Under the pieces are notes generated by a model that searched no databases, was not told the origin of the DNA, and worked only from the letters and a program-made list of their open reading frames with translations. The translations under genes and the position numbers were made by a program. This document shows positions 8,637 to 17,088 of a stretch of DNA of 64,000 nucleotides, in pieces (position 1 is the stretch's first letter; every line of letters begins with the position of its first letter). Where the stretch lies: positions 1 through 64,000 of the forward strand of contig REDH01000050.1 of NCBI GenBank assembly GCA_007693585.1, given 5' to 3'. The stretch comes from Deltaproteobacteria bacterium (GTDB lineage: Bacteria > Myxococcota_A > Bradymonadia > REDH01).

Positions 8637-11042
8637 CTACTCGGCGGGTTCGGGAGCCGGCGTTCTGGAGGGCACCGGCCACTCCGTGGGTTCGGGCGTG
8701 TCGGTGGGTTCGGGCGTGTCGGTGGGTTCGGGCGTGTCGGTGGGGGCAGGGTCGGTTCCCTCGTCACTGACGATGGTGGCCACGTCGATTCGATCGATCT
8801 GTGCGCCGGCCTGGCCGGGGTTTCCGAGCGGGGGGCGCATGCAGCGTTCTCCGCCGCGGCCACCGGGCCCGGCCTGGACGACCAGGTTTTCCTCCACGGG
8901 TTCCGGGACGAGTACGGCTGCGTTCTGGAGTCCCCAGATGCCGATGGAGGGTCCTCCTCCTCCTCCTCCTCCGCAGCCGCCGTCACCGCCGCGCCCGCCG
9001 GTTCCGCCGACGCCGCCGTTTCCGGGTGTGCCGGTCTGGGTGAAGCCGCCGCCGGTGCTGCCGTCACTGCCGCCGCCGCCGCCGGGTCCGCCCTGTCCTC
9101 CGTTGCCGCCCTGTCCACCATTGCCGCCGCCATTGGTGGCGATCTCGACGTTTCGCATCTGCACGGTGGATTCGAGGAGCACGAGTCCAATGGACGCACC
9201 GCCGCCGCCGCCGCCGGTTCCGGGTTGTCCGCCCGTTCCGCCGGCTCCTCCTCCTCCGCCGCCGGCTCCGTCTCCAGCTCCGGTGACGCCGGATCCGCCG
9301 CGTCCCCCACCGCCGCCGCCGGCGCCTCCGCCGCTTGCCCCCGGGGCTCCGCCGGCCCCGGCCGCGGCGACATAGGAGCCGCCGTTCGCGCCCAGGCTTC
9401 CGAGAGCGGCACCTGCTGCACCATGTGCGCCCTGATCTCCCTGACAGCCGTTGTTTCCGGGTTCGCCATCGCGGGAGCCGTTGCCATCCCGTCTTCCGCC
9501 GCGTCCTCCCTGTCCGCAGCTCGCCGGGCCGGTGCGGGCGGCGTTGGCGCCGTTGTCTCCTGCGCCGGCCGAGCCGAACAGGCCTGCGCCTCCGCCGCCT
9601 CGGCCGCCGCCGCCGCTGCGAACGTCGCCGGCACCCACTGCGGCCCCTCCGTTTCGTCCCGATCCGCCGGCACCGGGTGCGCCCTGGCTGCCGTTTCCGC
9701 CCTGGCTGCCATCGCTTCCTGCGCCGCCGGAGCCTGCGCGGATGCTGACGCTCTCGAGGCGGAGGAAGGAGCCGCTGTTGCGGACGATGACGGCGATGGC
9801 GGAGGCGCCGGGTTGGTTCTGGTTGGCGGACTGGAGGTCGAGCTGCACGACGTGGGTGCTGGCGGTCAGGTCGTCGACGACCATGGCCGTGGGGCCCTGG
9901 GAGACGAAGGTCGCGCGTGCGCTGGTGCGGCTGCGGAAGTCGCTGCCGAAGCCCGAGTAGAGGCTGACGCCGGAGGCGAGGCGCAGGGGCTGTGCTGCGG
10001 AGTAGTCGCCCACGGCCACGAAGATCTGGTCGCGCTCGGGGTTGGCTTCCGCGATCTCGATGGCGTTCTGCAGGGTGCGGACGGGGCTCCCCGGGGTCAG
10101 GCCGTCGTTGTTGGCGTCGGAACCGTCGGGGCTGACGAACACGCCCCGGGAGATGTCCCCGTCGTAGCCGTCGCAGTTGGTGTCCCGGCCGTTGGGGACG
10201 TCGACGACGTCGAGGTTCCGGTTGGGGCAGAAGTACTCGCAGCCGGTCTCGTAGGTCCCGTCGAGGTTGAAGTAGCGGTCTTCGCACTCGGCGATCAGGC
10301 ACTGTCGGAACTCACAGGTGGTGATCGCGTTGGGTACGGCACAGCGGTTGCCGCACTCGCCGCAGTTCTCCGGGTCGTTGGCGAAGTCGGTCTCGGGCGG
10401 GCAACCACAGAAGAACGAGTTGGGCGTGCACTGGGTGGCTTCGCGCATGTCGTCGTCACCGAAGCTGACGAACTGGCTGAAGCAGAAGTAGCCCTCCGGG
10501 CAGTCGGTGTCCTCGTCGCAGTCGAGCCCGCAGAAGCTGCCGTCGTCGAGGTCGAGGCAGTAGTCCTCGGTGCCGCCGCACTCGCGGTTTCGGGTGCACG
10601 GGCGGCACAGGGTGTCGTCATCGGGAACGCAGACGAAGGTGCGGTCCTGGCCGAGGCTGGTGAGCACGCAGGAGAAGCCGTTCGGACACTGATCGTTCGT
10701 CAGGTCACAGAACTCGCTGCAGATCCGGCCGCGGTCCGGGTCGGGGATGCAGAGCTGGCCGAGGCACTCTTCCGCCTCGGCGCAGGCCTCCCCGGTCACC
10801 TTGAGGGCGTCGGTGGGATCCGGCTGCTGGGTGGGCGGAGGCTGGCTGACTCCGCCGGTGTCGGCGACCCCGCTGGTGTCCCCCCGGGGTGGGCCGGACC
10901 AGGACGCGTCGGGGTCGATCTCCGAGCCCCCGTCAACGGGAACGGCGTCCCCGCCCGCGCACGCCACGAAGAGTCCGAGGGAGAGGAGGGCGGCGAATGC
11001 CGAACGAAGCAGGTCGGAGGCGAGGCGTGGGTACGGCGTCAT
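8637..11042 (-). CDS. Glycine-rich (PGRS-like) surface lipoprotein, paralogue 2
   Basis: 801 residues from ATG 11042, the start that gives a signal peptide ending in LFVAC (Cys28). It has the same domain order as the 3693-5981 protein, with alignable segments throughout: CAEAEECLGQLC, CTRNRECGGTEDYC, CEYFCPNRNLDVVDVPNG, NCDGYDGD, DGLTPGSPVRTLQ, then a long Gly-rich region with strand-like interruptions (GASIGLVLLESTVQMRNVEI; GGPSIGIWGLQNAAVLV). Unlike its paralogue it ends in a Pro/Thr/Glu tail with three perfect PTDTPE-type repeats. It is the first gene of the minus-strand surface block. Likely exported and anchored by its lipid; the function (adhesion, coat, ice or mineral binding) is open. 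Confidence 0.86.
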   Translation of the reverse strand: MTPYPRLASDLLRSAFAALLSLGLFVACAGGDAVPVDGGSEIDPDASWSGPPRGDTSGVADTGGVSQPPPTQQPDPTDALKVTGEACAEAEECLGQLCIPDPDRGRICSEFCDLTNDQCPNGFSCVLTSLGQDRTFVCVPDDDTLCRPCTRNRECGGTEDYCLDLDDGSFCGLDCDEDTDCPEGYFCFSQFVSFGDDDMREATQCTPNSFFCGCPPETDFANDPENCGECGNRCAVPNAITTCEFRQCLIAECEDRYFNLDGTYETGCEYFCPNRNLDVVDVPNGRDTNCDGYDGDISRGVFVSPDGSDANNDGLTPGSPVRTLQNAIEIAEANPERDQIFVAVGDYSAAQPLRLASGVSLYSGFGSDFRSRTSARATFVSQGPTAMVVDDLTASTHVVQLDLQSANQNQPGASAIAVIVRNSGSFLRLESVSIRAGSGGAGSDGSQGGNGSQGAPGAGGSGRNGGAAVGAGDVRSGGGGRGGGGAGLFGSAGAGDNGANAARTGPASCGQGGRGGRRDGNGSRDGEPGNNGCQGDQGAHGAAGAALGSLGANGGSYVAAAGAGGAPGASGGGAGGGGGGRGGSGVTGAGDGAGGGGGGAGGTGGQPGTGGGGGGASIGLVLLESTVQMRNVEIATNGGGNGGQGGNGGQGGPGGGGGSDGSTGGGFTQTGTPGNGGVGGTGGRGGDGGCGGGGGGGPSIGIWGLQNAAVLVPEPVEENLVVQAGPGGRGGERCMRPPLGNPGQAGAQIDRIDVATIVSDEGTDPAPTDTPEPTDTPEPTDTPEPTEWPVPSRTPAPEPAE
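8688..8741 (-). repeat. Three tandem 18-bp repeats encoding the PTDTPE tail
   Basis: On the plus strand the unit gggttcgggcgtgtcggt occurs three times head to tail without mismatch, encoding the TDTPEP-type tail of the 801-residue protein in the reverse frame. The repeat length is a multiple of three, so copy number can change without breaking the frame. Confidence 0.9.
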
Positions 11043-11361
11043 GATCTGTGCGCTCTCGATTCGGAAGGTTCGGCAATGGCGTCGCGCGCCGGTGCGGGCG
11101 TCCGAGAGGCTGCCCCATGTCGGGGGGGTGGCCTTCGCCCGTGCGTGTCGCGGTGGGCGACAGGCGGTGGCGTCTTGCGTCCGGCAGAGCCCCCGGCTCG
11201 GGAGCATACTGGCGATGGCTGGCGGAGTCAAAGCCACCAGCGCATCCCGCGCAACGAGTCGCTACCCCTTTCGTTCCGGGGGCGCTATGACCAGTGCACC
11301 GCAGGGCGGGCGCGGACCCACGCGGTGCCGCGGTCGTGACGACCCCCACCCGGAGGCAGCC
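11043..11361. promoter_or_regulatory. Divergent intergenic region
   Basis: About 320 bp between the start of the minus-strand surface block and the DUF1844 gene. It must carry promoters in both directions, but I see no convincing -35/-10 pair or operator. ORF-track entries across it are extensions or shadows of the flanking genes. Confidence 0.4.
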
Positions 11362-11670
11362 ATGAGCGAGTCGAGTGAAGGAGGCCGGAGCAGCGCATCG
11401 GAGACGTCCCCCCCCGGTGTCGACTTCACGACCCTGGTGCTGTCCCTGCGGCAGAGCACGCTGCTGATGCTCCGTCTGGTGGAGGATGAAGACGCTCCGG
11501 TCGAGCCCGACCTTCCCGGGGCACGTCTGCAGATCGACCTGCTCGAGGTTCTCGAACGGAAGACCCGGGGGAACCTCGACGCGGACGAGGAGAAGCTGCT
11601 CACCGCGGTGCTGTACGAGCTTCGCATGGCGTGGGTCGAGATCCGCAACCGGCCACAGGACGGTGGATGA
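11362..11670 (+). CDS. DUF1844 domain protein
   Basis: 102 residues. After a Ser/Glu-rich leader, residues from about 22 match the DUF1844 pattern seen mainly in deltaproteobacterial relatives: DFTTLVLSLRQSTLLMLRLVE, then LPGARLQIDLLEVLERKTRGNLD and ADEEKLLTAVLYELRMAW. The family is a small alpha-helical protein of unknown function, often near envelope or stress genes. ATG 11362 was chosen over the long upstream track ORF because codons before it look non-coding. Its stop overlaps the protease start as ATGA, so the two are probably translated together. Confidence 0.85.
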   Translation: MSESSEGGRSSASETSPPGVDFTTLVLSLRQSTLLMLRLVEDEDAPVEPDLPGARLQIDLLEVLERKTRGNLDADEEKLLTAVLYELRMAWVEIRNRPQDGG

Positions 11671-12818
11671 GGTCGGATGTCCCAGCGCTTCCAGGCTCCT
11701 GCCGGTGGCTCCTCGCCTGGGTCGCCGCAACCGTGGGCCTTGCGGGCGGCGGATGCGCCGAGCCGCAGCCCGAGATGTACAGCCTCGCGGCGCCGACGAT
11801 CCACGTTCCTGCCGCTCCGGTTCCCGTGTCCGGCCCGGTCGTTCCCCGCTCCGACGCCCCATCGAGCTTCGCTGCCCTCGTCGAGAGGGTGCGCCCGGCC
11901 GTGGTCAACATCCACACGACCCAGGAGGTCGATGCGGTCGAGTTCGCCGCGGCCCTGCTCGGGAGCAACGGAGCGGGTCGGGACAACCAGTCGCTGGGAT
12001 CGGGCTTCCTGATCGATGACGACGGGCTGATCCTGACGTCGGGCCATGTCATCGAGAAGGCAACCGAAATCCGCGTCATCCTGCACAACGGCACGCGGGT
12101 GGCAGCCGATGTGGTCGGCCTCGATCGCGCCACGGATCTGGCGCTGCTTCGCATCACCCCGCCCGAGGGGATTCGACCGCTGGCGCTCGCCGGGGGAGAC
12201 GCGATCCGCGTCGGAGACTGGGTCATCGCGGTCGGCAATCCCTTCGGACTGGCTTCCACGGTGACCGCAGGCATCGTCTCCGCCATCGGTCGGCAGGATC
12301 TCGAACTGGGTCGGGAGTTGACGCTGGCCGACCTGCTGCAGACGGACGCTTCGATCAATCCGGGCAACAGCGGAGGTCCCCTCGTCAACATGGACGGCGA
12401 CGTCGTGGGCATCAACACCGCCATCAACCGGGAAGGGCAGGGGATCGGCTTTGCCATTCCGGCGCATGTCGCCCGCACGATTCTTCAGCCGCTCCGGGAC
12501 GAAGGACGCGTGCGACGGGCGTGGCTGGGAATCCGGATGCGACCGATCGACGAGGAGGTGGCGGTGCAGCACGGTCTCGAGGAGGGCAACGGCGTACGGG
12601 TTACCCACGTGACCGAGGACGGCCCGGCGTACCGCGCGGGAATCCGCCGCGACGATCTCCTCCTGCGCTTCAACGAAGCCGACATCCGCAACACCACCGA
12701 TCTCCGGTGGACCGTCGGCATGGCCGGCATCGGAAACACCGTCCCCATCGAGCTCCTGCGCGCAGGAAGCACCCTCACCGTCGAGGTCACCCTCGGCCGA
12801 ATGCCGGAGCCGGACTGA
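11667..12818 (+). CDS. HtrA/DegS-type trypsin-like serine protease lipoprotein
   Basis: 383 residues. A signal sequence ends in GLAGGGC (Cys30), so this should be a lipid-anchored periplasmic protease. The S1C protease domain has its full triad: His127 (TSGHVIEKA), Asp157 (DRATDLAL) and Ser235 (NPGNSGGPL). One PDZ domain follows (about 285-375; VTEDGPAYRAGIRRDDLLLRFN), which makes it DegS-like in layout rather than two-PDZ DegP. Role: proteolysis of misfolded or regulatory envelope proteins. The start at 11667 overlaps the DUF1844 stop; the track start 36 bp earlier is inside that gene. A ClpB-like gene follows after 130 bp, so this looks like a protein-quality cluster. Confidence 0.92.
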   Translation: MRSDVPALPGSCRWLLAWVAATVGLAGGGCAEPQPEMYSLAAPTIHVPAAPVPVSGPVVPRSDAPSSFAALVERVRPAVVNIHTTQEVDAVEFAAALLGSNGAGRDNQSLGSGFLIDDDGLILTSGHVIEKATEIRVILHNGTRVAADVVGLDRATDLALLRITPPEGIRPLALAGGDAIRVGDWVIAVGNPFGLASTVTAGIVSAIGRQDLELGRELTLADLLQTDASINPGNSGGPLVNMDGDVVGINTAINREGQGIGFAIPAHVARTILQPLRDEGRVRRAWLGIRMRPIDEEVAVQHGLEEGNGVRVTHVTEDGPAYRAGIRRDDLLLRFNEADIRNTTDLRWTVGMAGIGNTVPIELLRAGSTLTVEVTLGRMPEPD

Positions 12819-12948
12819 ATCCCGCACGGCCGCCCCCGTGCATCGGCCACCCCGCATCCAGGCGCTGCCCGGACAGGGGACCGGCCGGCACCGACCCAGC
12901 GTACAGACCCATCCGAATCCCGCACCTTCGCCACTCCCGCTGCAGACC

Positions 12949-15678
12949 ATGAATCTCGATCGCTTCTCCGACAGGGCCCAGGCCGCCATCGTCCACGCCC
13001 GCAGCTACGCCAGCGACCTCCGCCACCCCCGCGTGATGCCGGGACATATCGTGGTCGCGCTTCTCGCGGATCGCCGTGGTGTCGTCCCGGCCATGCTGCG
13101 CCGGCTCGGCGCGGACCCGGAACGGCTCGAGCGCCGCCTGCATGCCGATCTCTCCCGGATGCCCCGCGATGGAGGCGGTTCCGTGGGCTGGGATACCACG
13201 GCGCGGATCGTGCTCGAGGATGCGCTGCGGCAGTCCCGCCGTGAGCGGGACGACCTCGTGCGGTCCCACCATCTGCTGATCGCCGCTGCGGACGGCCCGG
13301 TCGGCCAGACGCGCTCGGCGCTGGCCGACGCGGGGGTCACGCGCACCGCGCTGGCGTTTCTCGCCCGGGATATGAAGGACGCCATCGCGCGGGAGCGCAG
13401 CGGTCGCTCGGGGGTCGAGCTGGAGCGGGCCGAAACCGCGAGCGGACGCGAGGAGCGACCATCCAGCGCCGGCGGCGAAGACCCCGTCGGAGGCGAGGGA
13501 GAGTTCCTGTCCCAATTCAAGCTGCTCTCCCAGTTCGGGCGCGATCTCACGGAGCTCGCGCTCGGGGGGAGCCTCGACCCGGTGGTCGGGCGGGACAGGG
13601 AGATCCGCCGGCTCGTGCAGGTGCTGGGACGCCGATCCAAGAACAACCCGATCCTGGTGGGCGAAGCCGGTGTCGGGAAGACATCGGTGATCCATGGGCT
13701 CGCGCACCGCATCGCCCACCGGGACGTGCCCCAGCGCCTCCTCGATCGGCGGATCGTTCAGCTCGACATGGGAGCGCTGGTGGCCGGAACCAGCCTGCGG
13801 GGGCAGTTCGAGGAGAGGCTGCGCCGGCTCATTCAGGAGGTCGCCGGGGCTCAGGGGCGCATCCTGCTCTATCTCGACGATCTCCACACCATCGTCGGTG
13901 GACGGGACGGGGATGGCAACGGCGCGGCCAATCTGCTCAAGCCGGCGCTGGCCCGCGGGGAGATTTCCCTGATCGGGACCACGACACCGTCGGGCTTCCG
14001 CAACCAGATCGAGAAGGACAAGGCGCTCGAGCGACTCTTCCAGGGCATCGAGGTGCCGGAGTCGAGCGTGGAGGAGAGCATTGCCATACTTCGCGGCATC
14101 AAGCAGAAGTACGAGATTCATCACCGGGTTCGCATCCTCGACGAGGCCGTCGTGGCCGCCGTGGAGCTGTCGCGCCGCTACGTGATGGAGCGCCTCCTGC
14201 CGGACAAGGCGGTCGACCTCATGGACGAGGCGGCGAGCAGGCTGCGGATGGAGATCGATTCGCAGCCCGCCGAGCTCGACGATCTGCGTCGTCGACTGCT
14301 CCGCATCGAAGGGGAGAAGGAGTCCCTGCGGAGTGCGGGCGTGGCCAGCCGGGACGCCCTTGATGCGCGAGCGGCGGAAGCGGCCGAGCTGCGCGAGCGG
14401 ATCCGTACGCTGGACGAACGGCTGCAGGCGGAGAAGGGAGCGATCGAGGAGCTGTCGCGGCTGAAGGCCGAGGTGGAAGCCACCACCAAGCTGGTGGAGA
14501 AGGCGCGGCAGGAGGACGATCTCGAGCGGGCGGCCGAGCTCAAGTATGGTGTGCTGCGGGAGCTGGAGAAGGAAGTGGAGGCCGCGACCGGGCGTCTCGA
14601 CGCCCTGCATGGGGAGGGGCGGCTCATCCGGGAGGATGTGGCGGAGGAGGATGTTGCCGGGGTGGTGGCCGAGTGGACCGGGATCCCGGTGACGCGAATG
14701 CTGGAGGGAGAGCGTCAGAAGCTTCTCGCGGTCGAGGAGAGGCTCGGCAACCGTGTCATCGGTCAGTGGCCGGCCGTGCGGGCCATTTCGGCCGCCGTGC
14801 GCCGCGCCAGGGCCGGGGTGCAGGAGCGCAACCGGCCGATCGGAAACTTCTTCTTCGTCGGGCCGACCGGCGTGGGCAAGACCGAGCTCGCCAAGGCCCT
14901 CGCGGAGTTCCTCTTCGACTCCGAGGATGCCCTCATTCGCATCGACATGTCGGAGTACATGGAGCAGTCCAAGGTCAACACACTCATCGGCGCCGCGTTC
15001 GGGTACGTGGACTCCGACCGGGGCGGTCTGCTCACGGAGGCGGTGCGCCGGAGGCCTTACAGCGTCGTGCTGTTCGACGAAGCCGAGAAGGCGCACCCGG
15101 ATGTCTTCAACATCCTTCTGCAGGTGCTGGATGAGGGTCGGCTGTCGGACTCCCAGGGGAGGACCATCGACTTCACCAACACGATCATCATCATGACCAG
15201 CAACATCGGGGCGCGCCGCATCCTCGACCTCACGGGACAGGTTCCCTACGAGGAGCTCGATGTGGAGGTTCGCGAAATCCTGAAGGATCACTTCAAGCCC
15301 GAGTTCCTCAACCGGCTCGATGCCACCATCGTGTTCAACGCGCTCGATCGCGACTCCCTCTCGCGCATCGCGGAGATCCTGGTGAGGCGGCTGCAGCGGC
15401 TGCTCGCCGAGCAGGACCTCGCCATCCGATTCACGCCCGAAGCGGCCGAGCTCGTCCTCGAAGCAGGGTTCCAGCCGGAGTTCGGCGCTCGCCCCCTGCG
15501 GAGGGCGCTGCTCAACCTCGTGCAGGATCCGCTGGCCATGCACCTCCTCGAGGGAGACTTCGGGCCCGGCGACACGGTGCTCGTCGACGCCGGCGATGCC
15601 GGCCTGGTGTTCACCCGGGACACCGCGGTGCCGGACGGCGATGGATCAGCGGAGCAGGAGCCCGATCCGGACGAGTGA
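12949..15678 (+). CDS. ClpB/ClpC-like AAA+ ATPase with degenerate first ATPase domain
   Basis: 909 residues. Domain order: Clp N-domain repeats (about 1-145), a Ser/Glu linker, NBD1 (Walker A GEAGVGKT 238-245), a coiled middle region (about 435-560, including LERAAELKYGVLRELEKE, typical of ClpB M-domains), NBD2 (Walker A GPTGVGKT 638-645, Walker B LFDEAEKAHPDV) and a C-terminal D2-small domain. ClpB unfolds and rescues aggregated proteins with DnaK. NBD1 departs from the family: Walker B reads LYLDDLHT (Glu to Asp311), pore loop 1 reads GTSLRG where a Tyr is usual, and the Arg-finger pair ERRF is ERLF. NBD2 looks intact. ATG 12949 starts the family-like MNLDRFSDRAQ. Confidence 0.9.
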   Translation: MNLDRFSDRAQAAIVHARSYASDLRHPRVMPGHIVVALLADRRGVVPAMLRRLGADPERLERRLHADLSRMPRDGGGSVGWDTTARIVLEDALRQSRRERDDLVRSHHLLIAAADGPVGQTRSALADAGVTRTALAFLARDMKDAIARERSGRSGVELERAETASGREERPSSAGGEDPVGGEGEFLSQFKLLSQFGRDLTELALGGSLDPVVGRDREIRRLVQVLGRRSKNNPILVGEAGVGKTSVIHGLAHRIAHRDVPQRLLDRRIVQLDMGALVAGTSLRGQFEERLRRLIQEVAGAQGRILLYLDDLHTIVGGRDGDGNGAANLLKPALARGEISLIGTTTPSGFRNQIEKDKALERLFQGIEVPESSVEESIAILRGIKQKYEIHHRVRILDEAVVAAVELSRRYVMERLLPDKAVDLMDEAASRLRMEIDSQPAELDDLRRRLLRIEGEKESLRSAGVASRDALDARAAEAAELRERIRTLDERLQAEKGAIEELSRLKAEVEATTKLVEKARQEDDLERAAELKYGVLRELEKEVEAATGRLDALHGEGRLIREDVAEEDVAGVVAEWTGIPVTRMLEGERQKLLAVEERLGNRVIGQWPAVRAISAAVRRARAGVQERNRPIGNFFFVGPTGVGKTELAKALAEFLFDSEDALIRIDMSEYMEQSKVNTLIGAAFGYVDSDRGGLLTEAVRRRPYSVVLFDEAEKAHPDVFNILLQVLDEGRLSDSQGRTIDFTNTIIIMTSNIGARRILDLTGQVPYEELDVEVREILKDHFKPEFLNRLDATIVFNALDRDSLSRIAEILVRRLQRLLAEQDLAIRFTPEAAELVLEAGFQPEFGARPLRRALLNLVQDPLAMHLLEGDFGPGDTVLVDAGDAGLVFTRDTAVPDGDGSAEQEPDPDE

Positions 15679-15689
15679 GCTGGCTCCCG

Positions 15690-16976
15690 TCAGCCACACA
15701 TCCGCATGGCGGTGGCGATGACGGCGAGGGCGACGAGCATGCCGGAGAAGCCCCACCGCACGAAGCGAGCGCGGGCGCTCTCCTCGACCGGGGCAACGGA
15801 GCGGAGCGCAGGAGAGGGAGCGCCTTCATCGCGGCTGTCGGTGTGCTGGTCCGGGCCGCCTCGGGTGCCGCCGGCCTCGTCCGGGGCGTCGGGTGCGTCT
15901 CCTGCTCCCGTAGGCTCGGGCGTTTCCGGGACCCTCTCCCCGGTGGGCGAGGAACCGGCAGACCGGTATGCCGCCGGCGTGTCTGCGGCGTCATCGGCTG
16001 CGGCTGTCGATGCGGAGCGGCTGACGAGCGGTCCGGGGCTGAGGTTGCCCACGCGAGCTGCGGCCTGCTCGTTTCCGTCGGCCCAGGGGGCGAGCAGCCA
16101 GACCTCGCCGAAACCGGGGGTGTCCCGGGAGGGCAGGGTGTCCGGGTGCAGCAGGGGGAGCAGTCGCGACATCCGGGCGAGGCGCTTCTTGTGGAAGGGC
16201 TGCATGCAGTGTGCGACGAGCAGGGAGACTCCCTCCGGGCGGGTTCGGATGCGTTGCCAGGCGTCCGGGGTGACCGGTGCTTCCTGCACCCCGGTGGGCC
16301 GCCGTCCGGAGAACATCCAGGAGAGGAGGGCACCGAAGCTGTAGACATCGGCGCGGGGGCTGACGAAGCGGCCCGAGACCTCTCCGGCGATCTCCGGCGC
16401 ACGCCATCCCGGGACACCCCAGGCCCTCACCGGCTCGGCCCGCGCGCCGCGCTGTCCGGCGTGGCCTGTGCCCACGAGGCGGACGCCTCCCTCCTCGGTG
16501 AGCACGATGTGCGCGGGGTGAAGCCCCCGGAACACGATGTCCGCGTCGTGGAGTCCGTCGAGGATGTCCGCGATGCGTCGCGCGATCCGGAGCCCCTCCT
16601 CGAGGTCGAATCCATCGGGGCAGTGCCGGGCTGCGTGGTCCTCGAGGGTGGTGCCGGCGATGTGTCGATAGACCACGACGGGCTCGCTGGTGCCGTCCTC
16701 GCTGACGAGGACGAGGTCCCCACCGTCCGGAAGCCCGGGAAGCCCACGTCGGAGGATATCGGCCTCGAGCGCGGCTGCCTCCCGTCGGAGCTGGCGGGCC
16801 GCCTCGTCCAGGGTGTCGGGCCAGGCGATGGCCTTGAGCACGACGGGAGTCTCGTCGTGTTCGGAGTCGACCCCGAGGGCGAGCTGGTAGCTGGTGCCGT
16901 CGAGCCAGCGCCGGTCGAGCCGGTACCGGCGCGAGCCGGTGCGTTGATCGTGGAGGTACGTTCCGGGTTGTGGCAT
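15690..16976 (-). CDS. Membrane-anchored pseudokinase (Ser/Thr kinase fold)
   Basis: 428 residues. A protein-kinase fold spans about 15-300: the VAIK-like lysine (VVLKAI, Lys48), the APE motif (RAPEI, 193-195) and DVYSFGALL (210-218) are present. The catalytic HRD loop reads FRGLHPAHIVL, so the base Asp is Gly151, and the DFG motif reads GTG (169-171). Both residues needed for phosphotransfer are missing, so it should be an inactive pseudokinase or a scaffold. A long Pro/Ser/Ala/Asp linker leads to one C-terminal membrane helix (about 405-425), putting the kinase domain in the cytoplasm. It converges on the ClpB-like gene (11-bp gap) and is divergent from glnE. Confidence 0.88.
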   Translation of the reverse strand: MPQPGTYLHDQRTGSRRYRLDRRWLDGTSYQLALGVDSEHDETPVVLKAIAWPDTLDEAARQLRREAAALEADILRRGLPGLPDGGDLVLVSEDGTSEPVVVYRHIAGTTLEDHAARHCPDGFDLEEGLRIARRIADILDGLHDADIVFRGLHPAHIVLTEEGGVRLVGTGHAGQRGARAEPVRAWGVPGWRAPEIAGEVSGRFVSPRADVYSFGALLSWMFSGRRPTGVQEAPVTPDAWQRIRTRPEGVSLLVAHCMQPFHKKRLARMSRLLPLLHPDTLPSRDTPGFGEVWLLAPWADGNEQAAARVGNLSPGPLVSRSASTAAADDAADTPAAYRSAGSSPTGERVPETPEPTGAGDAPDAPDEAGGTRGGPDQHTDSRDEGAPSPALRSVAPVEESARARFVRWGFSGMLVALAVIATAMRMCG

Positions 16977-17088
16977 GACGGGGTCCTCGGGGTCGCGTCG
17001 GCGCGGAGCGGGGCATGAGGTCCGGGGGAGGGGTTGGCAAGGGCAGGCGGGTGGTGGGGGAGCACGGGAAACGAGTGCGGTGAATCGG

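Noticed and set aside
9225-11339. 704-residue plus-strand ORF opposite paralogue 2
   Set aside because: Same reason: shadow of the 801-residue lipoprotein, no recognisable motif.
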